Shown here piece by piece: positions 9,486-10,233 of a DNA stretch of 10,233 nt. Numbering within the stretch: the stretch's first letter is position 1; each line of letters starts with the position of its first letter. A program made the translations under genes and the position numbers. Origin of the DNA: Bacteroidota bacterium (GTDB lineage: Bacteria > Bacteroidota > Rhodothermia > Rhodothermales > Rubricoccaceae); the NCBI GenBank assembly GCA_022564455.1, contig JADFLK010000043.1, positions 1 through 10,233 of the forward strand. Direction: 5' to 3'. The notes beneath the pieces were generated by a model. That model saw only the letters and a list, made by a program, of their open reading frames with translations. It was not told the origin of the DNA and ran no database searches.

Positions 9486-10233
9486 CGCACGTACGCGATT
9501 CGTTGTGTGGATGTGCCGTTCTTGCCAACTACCCGCACGATGTAAACGCCTCCTGCAAGGCCCTGGGGGCGGAAAACGAACGAGTGCGACCCCGCTGAAA
9601 CGAGACCATCGTGCAGCGTGGATACACGCCGGCCGAGAAAATCAAAGACCTCCACCGAGAGATGCTGGGTCTCGTCGAGGCGCAGGTTGAGGTGGGTCTC
9701 CTCGCGGAAGGGGTTCGGAGCCGCGGGTAGGACCTGAAACGTAGATGGTGTCTCGTCCTCGTTTGCCACCGGATGAGCCGTCACGTAGACCTCGAACATG
9801 CGGTCGCTCGCGGAGGTATTTCCACCCAACCACCCGGCGTTCGGCGCGTCCGACTCGATGCCGCCAAGAACGCGTCCAAGCAGCGTCCGTCCATCCAGTT
9901 CTCGAAGTTTTATGACGCCGTTGTCGTACTGTGGCAGCGAAGGCTCCAGAAAGAACGTCGCGTTCGTTCCCAGTAGCCCTGGAAGCGTAATCGGCAGAAC
10001 CATCTCAGTTGTGGTTCCGCTGTCGTTACGCGTGATCATGGTCACATCGTCCACGAACGGAACGTGGATGTCCTCCTTGATCTGCTGGTCCGTCTCGTCG
10101 TAGTAGAACTGGTTCATCCCGCCGATAAAGATGCTATGCATCAGTTCGGCGTTCGGATCGGCATCGTACAGCGGGATGACCGGGCTCGTGTAATGCCCGA
10201 ACTGCGCCTCAAACCCCGTGTCCGCGGTCATGG
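9482..10233 (-). CDS. C-terminal part of a T9SS-sorted secreted protein (5' end outside window)
   Basis: About 250 residues are visible and the frame is open to the window edge. The ATG at 10231 has no signal peptide after it, so the true start is very likely upstream of the window. The N-terminal visible part is beta-rich (IFIGGMNQFYYDE, DDVTMITRND, LPQYDNGVIKL) and could be the end of a propeller- or kelch-like domain, but no family is certain. Residues about 166-249 are a T9SS type A sorting domain: APNPFREETHLNL, VEVFDFLGRRVSTL, GSHSFVF, GLAGGVYIVRV. The protein should therefore be exported and then secreted or anchored by T9SS. Its stop codon lies in the same CTAG as the stop of the convergent phosphatase gene, so there is no space for a terminator between them. 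Confidence 0.85.
   Translation of the reverse strand, partial: MTADTGFEAQFGHYTSPVIPLYDADPNAELMHSIFIGGMNQFYYDETDQQIKEDIHVPFVDDVTMITRNDSGTTTEMVLPITLPGLLGTNATFFLEPSLPQYDNGVIKLRELDGRTLLGRVLGGIESDAPNAGWLGGNTSASDRMFEVYVTAHPVANEDETPSTFQVLPAAPNPFREETHLNLRLDETQHLSVEVFDFLGRRVSTLHDGLVSAGSHSFVFRPQGLAGGVYIVRVVGKNGTSTQRIAYVR

Overview
The window looks like chromosomal sequence from a moderately high-GC member of the Bacteroidota/Rhodothermota/Balneolota side of the tree. The evidence is two secreted proteins that end in type IX secretion (T9SS, Por) C-terminal sorting domains, a promoter that also fits the Bacteroidota TTTG/TAnnTTTG pattern, weak or absent Shine-Dalgarno sequences, and a TolB-propeller/beta-barrel metallopeptidase-like protein of a kind common in that group. 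The species cannot be named from the sequence alone.

Layout. Positions 1-236 hold no convincing gene and appear less GC-rich than the rest. A long minus-strand gene (237-3113) encodes a secreted protein with an HExxH gluzincin-like domain, a TolB/WD40-like propeller and an outer-membrane barrel whose last strands seem to be missing. A 503-bp divergent spacer (3114-3616) carries a long heptanucleotide repeat element, then a good promoter and a perfect 14-bp palindrome. Plus-strand genes follow: a LamG-type T9SS-secreted protein (3617-5320), a UPF0173 metallo-beta-lactamase-fold hydrolase (5406-6092), a predicted outer-membrane/secreted protein (6174-7130), a YfcE/MJ0936-type metallophosphoesterase whose start overlaps the previous stop by 1 nt (7130-7621), and an RsbU-like regulator with two GAF-like segments and a PP2C/SpoIIE phosphatase domain (7773-9485). 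The last gene is on the minus strand and convergent: it is the 3' part of another T9SS-sorted protein (9482 to beyond the window edge), and its stop codon shares a CTAG with the stop of the phosphatase gene.

How the genes relate. Three or four products belong to the cell envelope (barrel/propeller protein, LamG protein, predicted outer-membrane protein, second T9SS cargo). The MBL hydrolase, phosphoesterase and RsbU-like phosphatase are cytoplasmic. There is no obvious single pathway. Only the outer-membrane protein/phosphoesterase pair has a junction tight enough to suggest translational coupling.

The most unusual signal is a repeated design in the DNA. Four elements (about 1269-1470, 3195-3428, 5323-5401, 7616-7759) are each built of short-period tandem units (7, 7/8 or 8/9 nt) set in two arms of opposite orientation. 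Three fill or partly fill spacers. The fourth lies in frame inside the large envelope gene and is translated as a low-complexity linker. The heptamer families of two of the elements are visibly related. They could be MITE-like or REP-like repeats, transcript-end structures, or both.
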